A stretch of DNA of 64,000 nt from Candidatus Roizmanbacteria bacterium (GCA_013335175.1 JAAXWC010000007.1:1-64000), one strand, 5' to 3'; shown: positions 16,082 to 25,870, counted from the first letter of the stretch. Translations and numbers: made by a program. The notes: generated by a model from the sequence alone, not told the origin.

Positions 16082-17176
16082 TTAGATGTGCCCCGTGAGT
16101 ACAAAGCCAATGAGGTATCCAGCGATCGCTACTCCTAGCCCGACAATAAACATATCCATCCCGGATCGAATAATTCCTCGTCCGGTAAACAAACTTCTGA
16201 GTGCTCCCACGCCGAAATGGGCTCCCATACTGAGGGTAAACGATGCGAGAACATAAGGGAACGACGATCCAAAAAAGAGCGGAACCAGGGGAATAAGAGC
16301 ACCGGAAAAAGTAGAAACCCCGGTAATAAGCCCTTCATGGATCGGTGAAGTTACTTCTTCTGAGATACCCAGTTCCATGGTGGTCATTTCTTTCAGTGCT
16401 TTTTTAGGATTTTGCATTACTTCATTGGCTACTTTTTTTGCCGTTTCTTCACTCATTCCTTTTGCCTGATATAAAAGGATCAATTCCTCTTTTTCCATCT
16501 CCGGCATGAGTTCCATTTCTTCTTTTTCCATATCAATTTCGTGGGTATACACTTCTTTTTGTGAGGCAGCCGCCAAATAGGAAGAAGAAGCCATGGACAG
16601 CGTATCCGCGAGCAATCCGGCAATTCCAGACAGGATAATCATGCGATGATCCGCCTGAGATCCGATAATACCCATCACGAGTCCAAAATTAGCGGTCAAA
16701 CCATCATTAAATCCGTAGATAACGCTCCGTAAAATTCCTCCCGATCCGTGTCTGTGCCAGATTTCACGGGGGACTCCAGTTAGTGTGTTTTGGAGCACCT
16801 TGGAATGAACTGCTTCGTCTCGGGCGATTTGTCTGGTTAGACCATCTGTCTCACGCGCTTCATTAAAATAGGTTTTAATTTCTTTGCTTTCATCAAAAAT
16901 GCGCCATTTCAACATGGAGTCAGATAATCCGTTTTTTGCAAAAAATGCCATCATTTTTATTTTGAAAGAAGGAGTATACAAAGGTACCGTTTCTTCTGAT
17001 TGTTTGAGCAGTACGGCAAATTTTTGTTGATGCTCAAGTTCTTTTTCCTTGAGGGCGGTAAATACTTTTTTTTGTACTTTGTCTTTTGCTAATTCAGACA
17101 AAACGCCGTAAATATATGCAGAATCTCCTTCGTCGAGATAATGGGCTCTTATGCGGGAACTAGTGTTTTTGTCCAT
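16082..17176 (-). CDS. Ferritin-like (rubrerythrin) / VIT1-CCC1 fusion, iron or manganese transporter
   Basis: The 364-aa protein fuses an N-terminal ferritin-like diiron domain (about 1-145; ExxH motifs in KEKELEHQQKF and RDEAVHSKV plus an early glutamate in YLDEGDSAYIY) to a VIT1/CCC1 transporter (about 150-364; YGFNDGLTANFGLVMGI and PLVPLFFG). Membrane-bound rubrerythrin-VIT fusions such as MbfA export or detoxify Fe2+. The cytosolic segment between helices 2 and 3 is rich in Met and Glu (EKEEMELMPEMEKEE), as in VIT1 metal-binding domains. TATAAT (17183-17188, minus) lies 6 nt before the ATG. Confidence 0.92.
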   Translation of the reverse strand: MDKNTSSRIRAHYLDEGDSAYIYGVLSELAKDKVQKKVFTALKEKELEHQQKFAVLLKQSEETVPLYTPSFKIKMMAFFAKNGLSDSMLKWRIFDESKEIKTYFNEARETDGLTRQIARDEAVHSKVLQNTLTGVPREIWHRHGSGGILRSVIYGFNDGLTANFGLVMGIIGSQADHRMIILSGIAGLLADTLSMASSSYLAAASQKEVYTHEIDMEKEEMELMPEMEKEELILLYQAKGMSEETAKKVANEVMQNPKKALKEMTTMELGISEEVTSPIHEGLITGVSTFSGALIPLVPLFFGSSFPYVLASFTLSMGAHFGVGALRSLFTGRGIIRSGMDMFIVGLGVAIAGYLIGFVLTGHI

Positions 17177-17213
17177 AGCACCATTATACTCCAGTGGATA
17201 AGGTCTGCTTCTT

Positions 17214-17326
17214 CGTCATTCCGGTTTATCCGGAATCGTTGTTTTTTGTAGTGGCGGACCCGAGTGCCCGCCCAAAAGAGAGAAAGGAGTGTATGTTTCG
17301 TCATCCTCGCGTGCGCGAGGATGACG
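17214..17326. repeat. Palindromic repeat cluster in the VIT1-yjjX gap
   Basis: Three units: a GTCATTCCGG...CCGGAATCG element (about 17215-17238), a GGCGGACCCGAGTGCCCGCC element (about 17253-17272), and a near-perfect palindrome of 13-bp arms with a 2-nt centre (CGTCATCCTCGCG at 17299-17311, mirrored to 17326). Confidence 0.75.
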
Positions 17327-17377
17327 ATAGTTTAATCATTCTTCATCTTTTATTATTCATCGTATACAATAGTATCG

Positions 17378-17914
17378 ATGAAAACAAAACTTGTCGCGGT
17401 TGGTTCTACCAACCCCGTAAAAATTGAAGCAACAAAACAGGCATTTGAAGCGGTTTTCCCCGATGTTAAATGGGAATGCAAGGGGGTCTCTGTTGTCTCT
17501 GGCGTATCCGATCAGCCACTGAGTGATGAAGTGGCGATTCAAGGTGCTAAAACGCGTGCACATAACGCTCGGGAAGCTTTACACGCCGATTTTGGTGTAG
17601 GATTGGAGGGAGGCTTACATCAGATTGAAAAAGAGTGGTTTGCGTGTGGGTGGATGGTGGTAGAAGATACGATGGGTACCTTGGGGATTGGTTCGTCGTT
17701 TAGATTGGTTATTGCTCCTAAAGTGATGGCCGGTATTTCTGAAGGAAAAGAGTTGGGTGTGGTAAGTGACCAGGTATTTGAACAAACGAATATTAAGCAA
17801 AAAGGAGGATATTTTGGTGCGATGACAAATAATCTTATAACACGTACTTCCGGGTACAGAGATGGCGTCATTTCTGCTCTTACTCGCTTCTTACATCCTG
17901 AATTATATACTTGA
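17378..17914 (+). CDS. Inosine/xanthosine triphosphatase-like NTPase (YjjX family)
   Basis: The 178-aa protein starts MKTKLVAVGSTNPVKIEATKQAF, with the Asn-Pro-Val-Lys signature of the YjjX/ITPase fold, and has FGVGLEGGLHQIEKEW and SGYRDGVISAL. These enzymes hydrolyse non-canonical purine triphosphates (ITP/XTP) and so clean the nucleotide pool. The length matches the family. TACAAT at 17365-17370 sits 7 nt before the ATG, so the mRNA should be leaderless. Monocistronic between the VIT1 fusion and the RND adaptor. Confidence 0.9.
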   Translation: MKTKLVAVGSTNPVKIEATKQAFEAVFPDVKWECKGVSVVSGVSDQPLSDEVAIQGAKTRAHNAREALHADFGVGLEGGLHQIEKEWFACGWMVVEDTMGTLGIGSSFRLVIAPKVMAGISEGKELGVVSDQVFEQTNIKQKGGYFGAMTNNLITRTSGYRDGVISALTRFLHPELYT

Positions 17915-17948
17915 GTATAGAATTGTCGTTTTTTACGTTTTTTTGAAA

Positions 17949-17977
17949 TTGACTATCCTGTAGTTTTTTTGTATACT
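17949..17977 (+). promoter_or_regulatory. Strong sigma70-type promoter of the RND operon
   Basis: TTGACT (17949-17954), 17-bp spacer and TATACT (17972-17977). The predicted start is about 5 nt before the ATG of the adaptor gene at 17989. It is one of the best promoter matches in the window. Confidence 0.75.
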
Positions 17978-17988
17978 ACACTGCTGTC

Positions 17989-19407
17989 ATGAATACATTT
18001 AAATCTTACTCTAACCAAATTATATCCTCTCTAAAACGTGTTATAAATAAAAAACCTTTGGTTAGTTTTTTTGCTGTTCTTGCACTCCTTTTTCTCCTGA
18101 TTGCTATCGGTACACTCTTACGCAAACCAAAAGTTGTTCCTCAAAATGCAGCACCTCAACAAAAAAAAGTAGCAGTATATCAGATCGGGAGTGCACCTCG
18201 GATTACGGTTCAAGCTCAAGTAGAGAAAACAAATGTGGTGCAGATTTCTGCCCAGACAGGTGGGGTTGTATCTTACTTGAACGTTTCTGAGGGAATGGAC
18301 GTATCTGTAGGGACAACGCTTGTGTCTCTTGCTTCTTCGTATGCAGGTGGGAATGTCTTATCTTTACAGCGTCAGTTGGCGCAAAAGCAGTATCAAAATG
18401 TTTTGGATACCTATGATACGCAAAAAGATCTCATTCAAAAGAATCGAGATATTGCAAATACCTCAAATACAAATACTGATAGTTTGCGCGATATTTCTCG
18501 CAAATCGTTAGACGATACAAAAGCACTCCTTTCACTTGAACAAGATATTTTGTCGCCGATCAATCAATCGTTAGATGCATTCGTTTCAACAAATAGCGCA
18601 AATCAGAATTCCGATGCTATTTATAATCTCAAAAAAGCGAAAGCGCAGTTGCAGCCTGCTATAAACCAATTACAGGATACTGTTCGTCAAAGTGAATATC
18701 AGGTAAATACCGATAATCCTCCGACTCAGATTGTTGATTTACAGCGAGGTATCACTCTCAAACAAATCGATATCCAGGAAAAATCACTGGATCTAGAAAA
18801 AGAAGTTACTCGATTGCAACTTGCCGTTGCTCAGGTGAATGAATCTACGATGTATCCTGCTGCGCCATTTGCGGGGCGAGTAGAACGGGTCCATGTTCGG
18901 GTTGGCGAATTGGTAAATCCAGGGCAAGCATTGGTAACATTCAGTGGGAATGCAAAGAATTTTGTGGTGGTGGCTCAGGTTCCCAAAGATATGGCAGCGT
19001 CTGTTTCTCGATTGGAGAAAAGCACGATCCATTTGGGTTCAATGACCATAGAAATGTATCCGACGTATGTGTCGCGGGAGGCAACTGACGGACAGAATTA
19101 TTCGGTCATTTATGCATTTGATCCCGATCCAGAGTATCTGGTAACAGATAACAGTTATGTAACAGTAGAAATCCCGATTGGATACCCAGACACCGGAAAA
19201 ACAATCCCTTATGTCCCGTTGGATGCAGTTCACCAGACCCAAGAGGCAGCTTTTGTGTATATCATAGAGCACGGAAAAGCAATCGCTCGTGAGGTAACAC
19301 TGGGTACCGTGGTAGGGCAGTATGTAGAGATAAAAAATGGCTTAAAGGATGGAGATACCATTATTCTCGATCGCAACGTTGTTGCCAATGAAGCAGTCAC
19401 TCGTTAA
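17989..19407 (+). CDS. RND efflux adaptor (HlyD/membrane fusion protein family)
   Basis: The 472-aa protein has one N-terminal transmembrane anchor (about 24-44, LVSFFAVLALLFLLIAIGTLL). A biotinyl-lipoyl-like half domain follows (ISAQTGGVVSYLNVSEGMDVSVGTTL), then a long Gln/Lys-rich coiled-coil hairpin (about 120-285), then the second half (AAPFAGRVERVHVRVGELVNPG) and beta-barrel/C-terminal domains. It is the extracytoplasmic partner of the RND pump encoded 17 bp downstream. No TolC-type outer membrane channel is in the window, as expected for a monoderm CPR cell. Confidence 0.92.
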   Translation: MNTFKSYSNQIISSLKRVINKKPLVSFFAVLALLFLLIAIGTLLRKPKVVPQNAAPQQKKVAVYQIGSAPRITVQAQVEKTNVVQISAQTGGVVSYLNVSEGMDVSVGTTLVSLASSYAGGNVLSLQRQLAQKQYQNVLDTYDTQKDLIQKNRDIANTSNTNTDSLRDISRKSLDDTKALLSLEQDILSPINQSLDAFVSTNSANQNSDAIYNLKKAKAQLQPAINQLQDTVRQSEYQVNTDNPPTQIVDLQRGITLKQIDIQEKSLDLEKEVTRLQLAVAQVNESTMYPAAPFAGRVERVHVRVGELVNPGQALVTFSGNAKNFVVVAQVPKDMAASVSRLEKSTIHLGSMTIEMYPTYVSREATDGQNYSVIYAFDPDPEYLVTDNSYVTVEIPIGYPDTGKTIPYVPLDAVHQTQEAAFVYIIEHGKAIAREVTLGTVVGQYVEIKNGLKDGDTIILDRNVVANEAVTR

Positions 19408-19424
19408 TTTCCTCTTTTTTTCGT

Positions 19425-22400
19425 ATGGTTCAAGAAAATAAAAAATCGACCTATCTATCGCAGCTTCAATTTGATGAAAAACTCAACCGCGGGTTTGTGG
19501 GTTCTTTCTTTGGGAATATTCGGTTGCCCCTGCTTCTGATGATGATTATTCTTATTGTGGGGCTTGTGAGTTATTTTACGCTTTCCCGAGAGGTTAATCC
19601 TTCAATCAATATCCCCATTGTTACGGTAATGACCGTTCTTCCCGGGGCCTCCCCGAAAGATGTTGAAACCCTCATTACCATTCCTCTCGAAGACCAGATT
19701 CGAGGAATTTCGGGTATTGATACGCTTACCTCTGTTTCTCAGCAAAATGTTTCGGCTATCTCGATGCAGTTTGTTTCTGGCACCAATTCTGATAAAGCAA
19801 AAACAGATGTACAAGCGGCAGTAGACAGTGTAAAAACACTGCCCGCAGATGCTCAAAAACCCTCTGTCCAGGCACTTGATTTTCAAAATACCCCCATCTG
19901 GACCTTTGCTATTACCTCCTCATCGGATGTCGCATCTCTTATGACGTTTGCAAAATCGCTTAATTCGGCGGTAAAAGATATCCCTCAGGTACAGCGAGTA
20001 GCTCAGTCTGGCTATGCTGAACAGGAAATTCAGGTAATTATTTCGCCTGAGGTGCTACGGGAACGAAAAATAAATCCTGCTGTTCTCTCACAGACCGTGG
20101 GTGCCGCCTTAGGTTCCTATCCAGCAGGAAATGTAAAATCGGGAGGAACGTCTTTTTCTTTATCGCTTGAGCCCACCGCACAATCAGTGGCAGAAATACG
20201 AAACATTCGTATAACCTCAGGGGGAGATAGTTTTTTACTGGGAGATATCGCTACGGTACAACTGGCCCCAACCCCCGACCAATCCACAGCCTATTATGCT
20301 TCTGCTCATCAACCAGCCACGCGAGCAGTGGTATTTAATGTGTATAAAACAAAATCCTCCAATATCGATCAAGCAGTCGCCGAGGTCCGGAAAGTAGTGA
20401 ATGAAAAATTAGCGTCCTATCACGGTCAGTTTTCACTTGTCTCCATGGCAGATTCTGCTGAAGAAGTCGATACACAGTTTGGTGAATTAAGTAAAAGCTT
20501 TACCGAAACTGTACTGTTAATTTTTATAGTACTCTTTATCTTTTTAGGCATTCGTCAGGCAGCTGTTGCCTCTATTATTATTCCGTTGGTTCTTTTGGCT
20601 ACGTTTGCGGTGATGAAGATTACCGGTATTTCGCTCAATTTTATTTCTCTATTTTCGCTCCTTATCGCGCTTGGGCTTATTGTAGACGACACCATTGTGA
20701 TTATTTCGGCGATATCTGCATACTATAACTCGCGAAGATTTACTCCGAACCAAGCAGCTTTATTAGTGTTTCGAGATTTTTTAACGCCGATTACAACGAC
20801 AACGATTACAAAGGTTTGGGCCTTTTTGCCGCTCTTACTTGCCACAGGCATTATTGGCGAATTCATTAAACCGATTCCCGTAGTTGTTTCCACCTCGCTG
20901 TTAGCCTCTGCCATTATTACCATGTTTATTACGCTTCCTTTTATGATGGTTTTATTGCGCCCGAGCATTCCTCAACGGGTAAAAATAATGTTCATCCTAT
21001 TTGCTCTTATTGCGGTGTTAGGGAGCGGTTATCTTATTTTGCCAAAAACGCCACTTTTTCCCCTTACTCTATTTGTTTTTATCATTCTTCTCCTGATAAC
21101 GTATCAGGTGCGAACGCGATTTGCCGCTATTCTCCACGCTCGGATACCTTCATTTTTTAAAGGGAACGGATTTACACGGATCTTAGACAGAGGTATTTTA
21201 GATGCTCACGCCTGGGGTGAAAAATATCGGCAATTTATTGAAGGTATTTTATCCTCACAAGGAGCAAGAAGAAAGGTACTGTTTGCGATTCTTAGTTTTT
21301 TTGTTTTCTCGATCTTACTCTTACCTCTTGGGTTTGTAGTAAATGAATTTTTCCCGGGAAGTGATTCAAACCAGTTGTATGTAAATCTTACGCTTCCAGA
21401 AGGCACCACACGAGAAAAAACTCAGCGAGAAATGAATATACTTGCCAACCAAATTCGAAGTAAAAAAAATATCCAATCAGTTATTGCAGAAAGTGGTGCC
21501 AGTTATTCTCAGATGGGTGGTGGTTCACAGGGTTCAAACAATGCTTTGCTTACCCTGTTGTTAGTGGATAAAAACAAGCGACAACAAGCTTCAAGTGAAA
21601 TTGCGACATTGTTACGGAATCAGTTTCAGAACTACCAAAATGGGACAGTTTCTGTTCAAGAGGTTTCCGGCGGGCCGCCAGCAGGATCTGATATTCAAAT
21701 AAAATTGCTCGGGGACGATTTAGCAGTACTAAATCAGTATGCAAACCAGATTTCGAACTACCTAAATAAACAGCCAGGAGTAACCGGTGTAGAGCTTTCG
21801 GTAAAACCCGGAACAGGCAAGGTTACGTTTATCCCAAATCCAGCACAATTGAACAGTGCAGGGCTCAATGAACAATCCGTGGGTCTCTGGCTCCGCAGCT
21901 ATGCTTCAGGCTTTAAACTGGGAGATATTACGATAGAAAACGATAAATACGATATTTATCTCAGGACAAGTACAAAACAGGTGCAGGATATTACCGCGTT
22001 GAGTTCTCTTGTTATACCGGGACAAACACAAGATTATTCTTTATCGACATTAGGAAGTTATCGATTAGAGTACAATCCAACCACGATCAGTCGCGAAACT
22101 GGCAAACGGACGATATCGGTATCAGCAAGTGCGGTCAAGGGGTACTCGGTGAGTGTGTTGAGTAAAAACTTAGAGCAGTATGCAAAATCGCTGGTTCTTC
22201 CCCCTGGATATTCATGGAAAACCGGAGGGGTAAACGAGGAAAATAGCAAGTCAGTTCAGTCTATTCTACAGGCGATGGGACTTTCAATGATCCTGATTTT
22301 GACTACGATGGTAATAGAGTTTGGTTCATTTCGGAAGGCTCTCATTGTGATTATGGTTATTCCTCTTGCCGTTTCAGGTGTGTTTGTGATTTTTGCACTT

Positions 22401-22742
22401 ACGGGAACGCCGCTTTCATTTCCGGCACTGATCGGCGTGCTTGCGCTGTTTGGAATTGTAGTGAACAATTCGATTGTATTGGTAGACAAAATAGATCAAA
22501 ATTTGCGCACGGGTTTTCCTCTCAAAACCTCTATCTCTGAGGCTTCTGCCTCTCGTATGGAACCAATTCTTCTAACGTCGTTTTGTGCTATTGCAGGGTT
22601 AATTCCTATCACAATCTCTGATCCTATTTGGAGGGGTTTAGGAGGAGCCATTATTTCAGGACTCACGTTTTCTGGCGCGATTATGCTTCTTTTTATTCCG
22701 ATAGTTTTCTACGTGTGGTTTCGAGAAGAGCCAAAGAAATAA
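19425..22742 (+). CDS. RND-family efflux pump (AcrB/HAE1-like permease)
   Basis: The 1105-aa permease has the twelve-helix, two-porter-domain RND layout. A first helix is near 36-55, TM4 carries the proton-relay aspartates in ALGLIVDDTIVIISA (about 420), and TM10 has FGIVVNNSIVLVDKID. Porter segments such as REVNPSINIPIVTVMTVLPG and the triad PxxDVExxIxxPLE are clear. It pairs with the upstream adaptor in a two-gene operon. The substrate is unknown (drugs, lipids or peptides). A middle stretch (about 505-600) has two extra hydrophobic helices beyond TM6. The start has no SD. Confidence 0.95.
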   Translation: MVQENKKSTYLSQLQFDEKLNRGFVGSFFGNIRLPLLLMMIILIVGLVSYFTLSREVNPSINIPIVTVMTVLPGASPKDVETLITIPLEDQIRGISGIDTLTSVSQQNVSAISMQFVSGTNSDKAKTDVQAAVDSVKTLPADAQKPSVQALDFQNTPIWTFAITSSSDVASLMTFAKSLNSAVKDIPQVQRVAQSGYAEQEIQVIISPEVLRERKINPAVLSQTVGAALGSYPAGNVKSGGTSFSLSLEPTAQSVAEIRNIRITSGGDSFLLGDIATVQLAPTPDQSTAYYASAHQPATRAVVFNVYKTKSSNIDQAVAEVRKVVNEKLASYHGQFSLVSMADSAEEVDTQFGELSKSFTETVLLIFIVLFIFLGIRQAAVASIIIPLVLLATFAVMKITGISLNFISLFSLLIALGLIVDDTIVIISAISAYYNSRRFTPNQAALLVFRDFLTPITTTTITKVWAFLPLLLATGIIGEFIKPIPVVVSTSLLASAIITMFITLPFMMVLLRPSIPQRVKIMFILFALIAVLGSGYLILPKTPLFPLTLFVFIILLLITYQVRTRFAAILHARIPSFFKGNGFTRILDRGILDAHAWGEKYRQFIEGILSSQGARRKVLFAILSFFVFSILLLPLGFVVNEFFPGSDSNQLYVNLTLPEGTTREKTQREMNILANQIRSKKNIQSVIAESGASYSQMGGGSQGSNNALLTLLLVDKNKRQQASSEIATLLRNQFQNYQNGTVSVQEVSGGPPAGSDIQIKLLGDDLAVLNQYANQISNYLNKQPGVTGVELSVKPGTGKVTFIPNPAQLNSAGLNEQSVGLWLRSYASGFKLGDITIENDKYDIYLRTSTKQVQDITALSSLVIPGQTQDYSLSTLGSYRLEYNPTTISRETGKRTISVSASAVKGYSVSVLSKNLEQYAKSLVLPPGYSWKTGGVNEENSKSVQSILQAMGLSMILILTTMVIEFGSFRKALIVIMVIPLAVSGVFVIFALTGTPLSFPALIGVLALFGIVVNNSIVLVDKIDQNLRTGFPLKTSISEASASRMEPILLTSFCAIAGLIPITISDPIWRGLGGAIISGLTFSGAIMLLFIPIVFYVWFREEPKK

Positions 22743-22747
22743 TGCTA

Positions 22748-23971
22748 TTACCAACTTATCGTTTTTACGATCTGGTCAAAGAGCTCTGCATGGTTATCGG
22801 CAAGGGCATTGTCCTGAAAGACTACTATATGACTACGTACCGAAAAAATGGCCATTAGTACCTGTTTTTGTGCTCCGTTGGTTGCATTCAGACGGATATA
22901 CGAACCGTTCTCTAGCTTCACCTCTTCCGTTTTTACATTTGTCAAACTACCTGTATTGGTGAGAAGGGGGAGTGCTTCATCGGTACTTTGGGCTGCTAGA
23001 TCTAGAATATCAAATGCCGGGGTAATCTGTTGATCCTCAGATATGGCTTGTGGATTGATGAGTAGGATTTTTTCATTTTTCGCGGTCGCACTTGTTTTTT
23101 TCCACCATGAAGGAGGAAGTTTTACCGATATCGGATCAAAAAATTGAGTTGTCCAGGTACTAATCGGATCGACCTGTCCCTTTGTTAAAAAGTGAAAAGA
23201 TGAAATAATCTGGTCTAATGTGCTTTCTGCCGTTCCATCAGTTGCGTCTTGAAACAGCAGTGCCATGCTTACCGTCGATTTTAGTTCATCACTCGTCTGT
23301 GTGTACTCTTCAAAGAGAGTTTTTTGCCAAACTGGTTGCTGAAATACCCCATTTTCAAAAACTGCGTTTGGTTTCCATTTTACAACTTTCATGTCTCTGA
23401 TCGCATTAAAGGTGGATATCTTTCGGATGTTATAGTCGTTAAAATTGCCGTTCGTCCAGCAAAAGGTCGGCTGATCTTTTATTTCAGAAAGAGTATCAAA
23501 CACAATAATACTGGTAGGGACAAGACTGTTTTGTAAAATGGGGCCGGTACACGTTTTAGAAATTATTTTTGTTGCCTTTGTCTTTTCATCGGAAGAGCTA
23601 TACCGGTCGGGAATTGCTGTGATTACCTTCCAAGGCTCTGAAAACTGGATACGTGCCTTACCTCCAATAATGACCGATTGGAGATTGGGAGTAGGCGAGA
23701 GAAAAACGGTTGGAGTGGGCTGAACCGTTGGAATGGGGGTAGGAGAAATCTGCGCCGTATGCGAGCCTTCGATTGCGTTTCTCACCAAACCAAATACCAA
23801 CAAAAGGACTAGGAGTGCAACGAGGCCGTAAACAACAAGCATAATTGGTTGCAAAAACAAAGGTTTTTTTGGTTTTGTTTCTTCAATTATTGGAGGATGA
23901 ATAGGGGTAGTAGGTAAGACAGGTGCTCCAAATGGAGGGAGCGGCGTAGAGTTTTGAATTTCAGGATCCAT
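22748..23971 (-). CDS. Membrane-anchored protein with two related extracellular domains
   Basis: This 407-aa protein has a Pro-rich cytosolic tail (1-40), one transmembrane helix (about 42-66) and a Pro/Thr linker, TPIPTVQPTPTVFLSPTP. It is followed by two domains that end alike: the first runs from IQFSEPWKVI to LDQIISSFHF, the second from VKLPPSWWKK to FDQIVKTISW. The pattern, a strand with an aromatic Trp followed much later by a terminal FDQIxxSF helix, is like PsbP/Mog1-type domains, suggesting an internal duplication. No enzyme motif is visible. TATCAT (23978-23983, minus) is 6 nt before the ATG. Convergent with the RND pump, 5 bp apart. Confidence 0.8.
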   Translation of the reverse strand: MDPEIQNSTPLPPFGAPVLPTTPIHPPIIEETKPKKPLFLQPIMLVVYGLVALLVLLLVFGLVRNAIEGSHTAQISPTPIPTVQPTPTVFLSPTPNLQSVIIGGKARIQFSEPWKVITAIPDRYSSSDEKTKATKIISKTCTGPILQNSLVPTSIIVFDTLSEIKDQPTFCWTNGNFNDYNIRKISTFNAIRDMKVVKWKPNAVFENGVFQQPVWQKTLFEEYTQTSDELKSTVSMALLFQDATDGTAESTLDQIISSFHFLTKGQVDPISTWTTQFFDPISVKLPPSWWKKTSATAKNEKILLINPQAISEDQQITPAFDILDLAAQSTDEALPLLTNTGSLTNVKTEEVKLENGSYIRLNATNGAQKQVLMAIFSVRSHIVVFQDNALADNHAELFDQIVKTISW

Positions 23972-23991
23972 AGTCTAATGATACAAGAATA

Positions 23992-25191
23992 TTACACTCG
24001 AAACTCACCTTTTTCGTAAATTACTTTTTTCTCTCCGCCAGGAAGAGTTGCCGTAACAGTACGATCGGTGGTAGAAATAACATCGGTGTGGACTACACTT
24101 TCGTTAAAACCGAGTTCTTTCCAATCTGCTTCTTGGAGTGTTTTCATATCTCCAATATAACTTTCTTTGTAAGCCATTCCGAGTGCTACGTGCGTGTTTC
24201 CAAATTCACCGCCAATATTCTCATCAAACAAGGTCTCTGCCATGAATTTAGTAATCCGCGAAAAACGATGATCGGTAAGTGAGAATTCACCAATCTTATC
24301 GGCATTTTCAACCGCGATCATTTCTTTTAGAATTGCTTCGTTCTCTTTTGCTTTAGCGTCGACGACCAAACCATCTTTAAATTTCAGTTCAATGCCGGTA
24401 ATCATTGCACCATAGCGATAGAGCGGTTGGTTGAGGCGAATCCATCCGTTCGTCCCACGCCAATCAGGAGAAATAAACACCTCAAAGGAGGGGATATTGC
24501 GCCCCGATCCACCGAGCCACTGTCGTTTATCACTAATTTTTACCGTTAAATCTACATCTTCACCCTCAACATGAACAGATTCAATATGTAAGTTCGTGAG
24601 TTTATGGCGAATTGTTTCTATTTGGTCAAATACTTCCTGCCATTTGGCAATAGGGTCTTCGTGGTCGAGGAAACAGGCGTTTATAATCTGCTGCCAGTAC
24701 TCTTCAAGAGTCATATTTGCCTCTTTTGCCATAGCCTCCGTTCCATACAGACCGAGCGTCCAGGTTAGTTTTCCCATATCTTCTTTTTTGTGTCGTGCGT
24801 CCATATAAAATTTTGCTGCTTTGCTTTGCGCCATGATCTTTTTTGGGTCAATTCCTTCCAGTTCATGTTTATCATTTTCTGAAATAATCCCCACAAAATG
24901 ATCGCATATCGCTACCCGAGAGAGAAGATAGTCTTTCGGCATAAAGGTAAGTTGTTCATCTGAAGCGTGCTCAAAAAACGAACGGGAAATTCCTTCCGGG
25001 ATATACTGGAGAATTACATTTCCGCCTGCTTCTAAAACAGAGGTTTGCAACGGGAGAAGCATCGGTTTGGCGCTTTCAGAAACCTGAAGGCAAACTGTAT
25101 CGCCCTTTTTTATTCCCTTACCGCTCCAAAGAGCAAATTTAATAAGGACATCGGCGTATTTTTTGAGTATGGTGTTATTTGGTGTGTACAT
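23992..25191 (-). CDS. M29-family aminopeptidase
   Basis: The 399-aa protein is a thermophilic-type (AmpS/PepS) metallo-aminopeptidase, releasing N-terminal amino acids from peptides in the cytosol. Visible metal/catalytic motifs in the C-terminal half include GIELKFKDG, GEFSLTDHRF, LFDENIGGEFGNTHVALG, the tyrosine in MAYKESY and the HTDVISTTDR segment. Length is normal. TATAAT (25198-25203, minus) sits 6 nt before the ATG, predicting a leaderless mRNA. Adjacent genes are unrelated, so it is likely a housekeeping peptidase for recycling or scavenging peptides. Confidence 0.93.
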   Translation of the reverse strand: MYTPNNTILKKYADVLIKFALWSGKGIKKGDTVCLQVSESAKPMLLPLQTSVLEAGGNVILQYIPEGISRSFFEHASDEQLTFMPKDYLLSRVAICDHFVGIISENDKHELEGIDPKKIMAQSKAAKFYMDARHKKEDMGKLTWTLGLYGTEAMAKEANMTLEEYWQQIINACFLDHEDPIAKWQEVFDQIETIRHKLTNLHIESVHVEGEDVDLTVKISDKRQWLGGSGRNIPSFEVFISPDWRGTNGWIRLNQPLYRYGAMITGIELKFKDGLVVDAKAKENEAILKEMIAVENADKIGEFSLTDHRFSRITKFMAETLFDENIGGEFGNTHVALGMAYKESYIGDMKTLQEADWKELGFNESVVHTDVISTTDRTVTATLPGGEKKVIYEKGEFRV

Positions 25192-25222
25192 ACGTTTATT
25201 ATAGCGGAGGAAGTTATAATTT

Positions 25223-25780
25223 CTACTTACATTCTCCCCAAAGGCCCTTATTCTGTTTCATTGCTTCTTTCTGTGCCGTGCGAAAACTATCGGAGAATGC
25301 AACATCCGGTGGTATGGTAAGCACCGTTGCGTACCCTTCTTCAAGAAGAAATTTATTCACGAACAACCCTGAACCAGAAGCGGTCGGTTCGTTTAAAAAT
25401 ACATAGCGAAGCAGCCGCCCATATTTATCAGTATCAGAGACATCGGTTTGAAGCCGAACCGTTTTTCCCAGTACGATTTCTTTATTTTTTTCAGTCGCTT
25501 CTAGGGCAAAACAATCGGCTTTTTTGTTCTTGGACGGCATTTCGGGTGTGTCCATTCCAATATACCGAACTTTTTGTCCGGTCTCGATTTCTACGGTATC
25601 GCCATCAATCACTCGAGTTACTTTTGCAATTTGGGGCGCGGGGAGGGGAGAAACAGTAACTACAGGATTTTGCTCTTTCGTTGGAGCCTTCTGTTGATGC
25701 AGGAGCATAGGCACGATATATCCTGTTATCAGCAGGATAAGAAGAGCGTATATAAGACGGGTAATTTTCTTTTTTGACAT
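25223..25780 (-). CDS. Membrane-anchored thermonuclease (staphylococcal nuclease-like)
   Basis: The 185-aa protein has one N-terminal helix (about 7-24, LIYALLILLITGYIVPML) and a short linker, then an SNase domain (about 50-185). The Ca2+ aspartate is in VIDGDTVEI, and the catalytic residues are kept: Arg in VRYIGMDTPE, Glu of the same motif and Arg in TDKYGRLLRY. It would cut DNA/RNA outside the membrane, fitting nucleic-acid scavenging by a reduced cell. TACAAT lies 8 nt before the ATG. Upstream is a divergent aminotransferase gene with its own promoter. Confidence 0.93.
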   Translation of the reverse strand: MSKKKITRLIYALLILLITGYIVPMLLHQQKAPTKEQNPVVTVSPLPAPQIAKVTRVIDGDTVEIETGQKVRYIGMDTPEMPSKNKKADCFALEATEKNKEIVLGKTVRLQTDVSDTDKYGRLLRYVFLNEPTASGSGLFVNKFLLEEGYATVLTIPPDVAFSDSFRTAQKEAMKQNKGLWGECK

Positions 25781-25870
25781 GGGATTCTATTGTAGCGCGT
25801 AGGTGAGAATCAATCAACGAGAAAATTAGATTCTAAACGGCATTGATAAAAAAATTGATACAATACCCGT

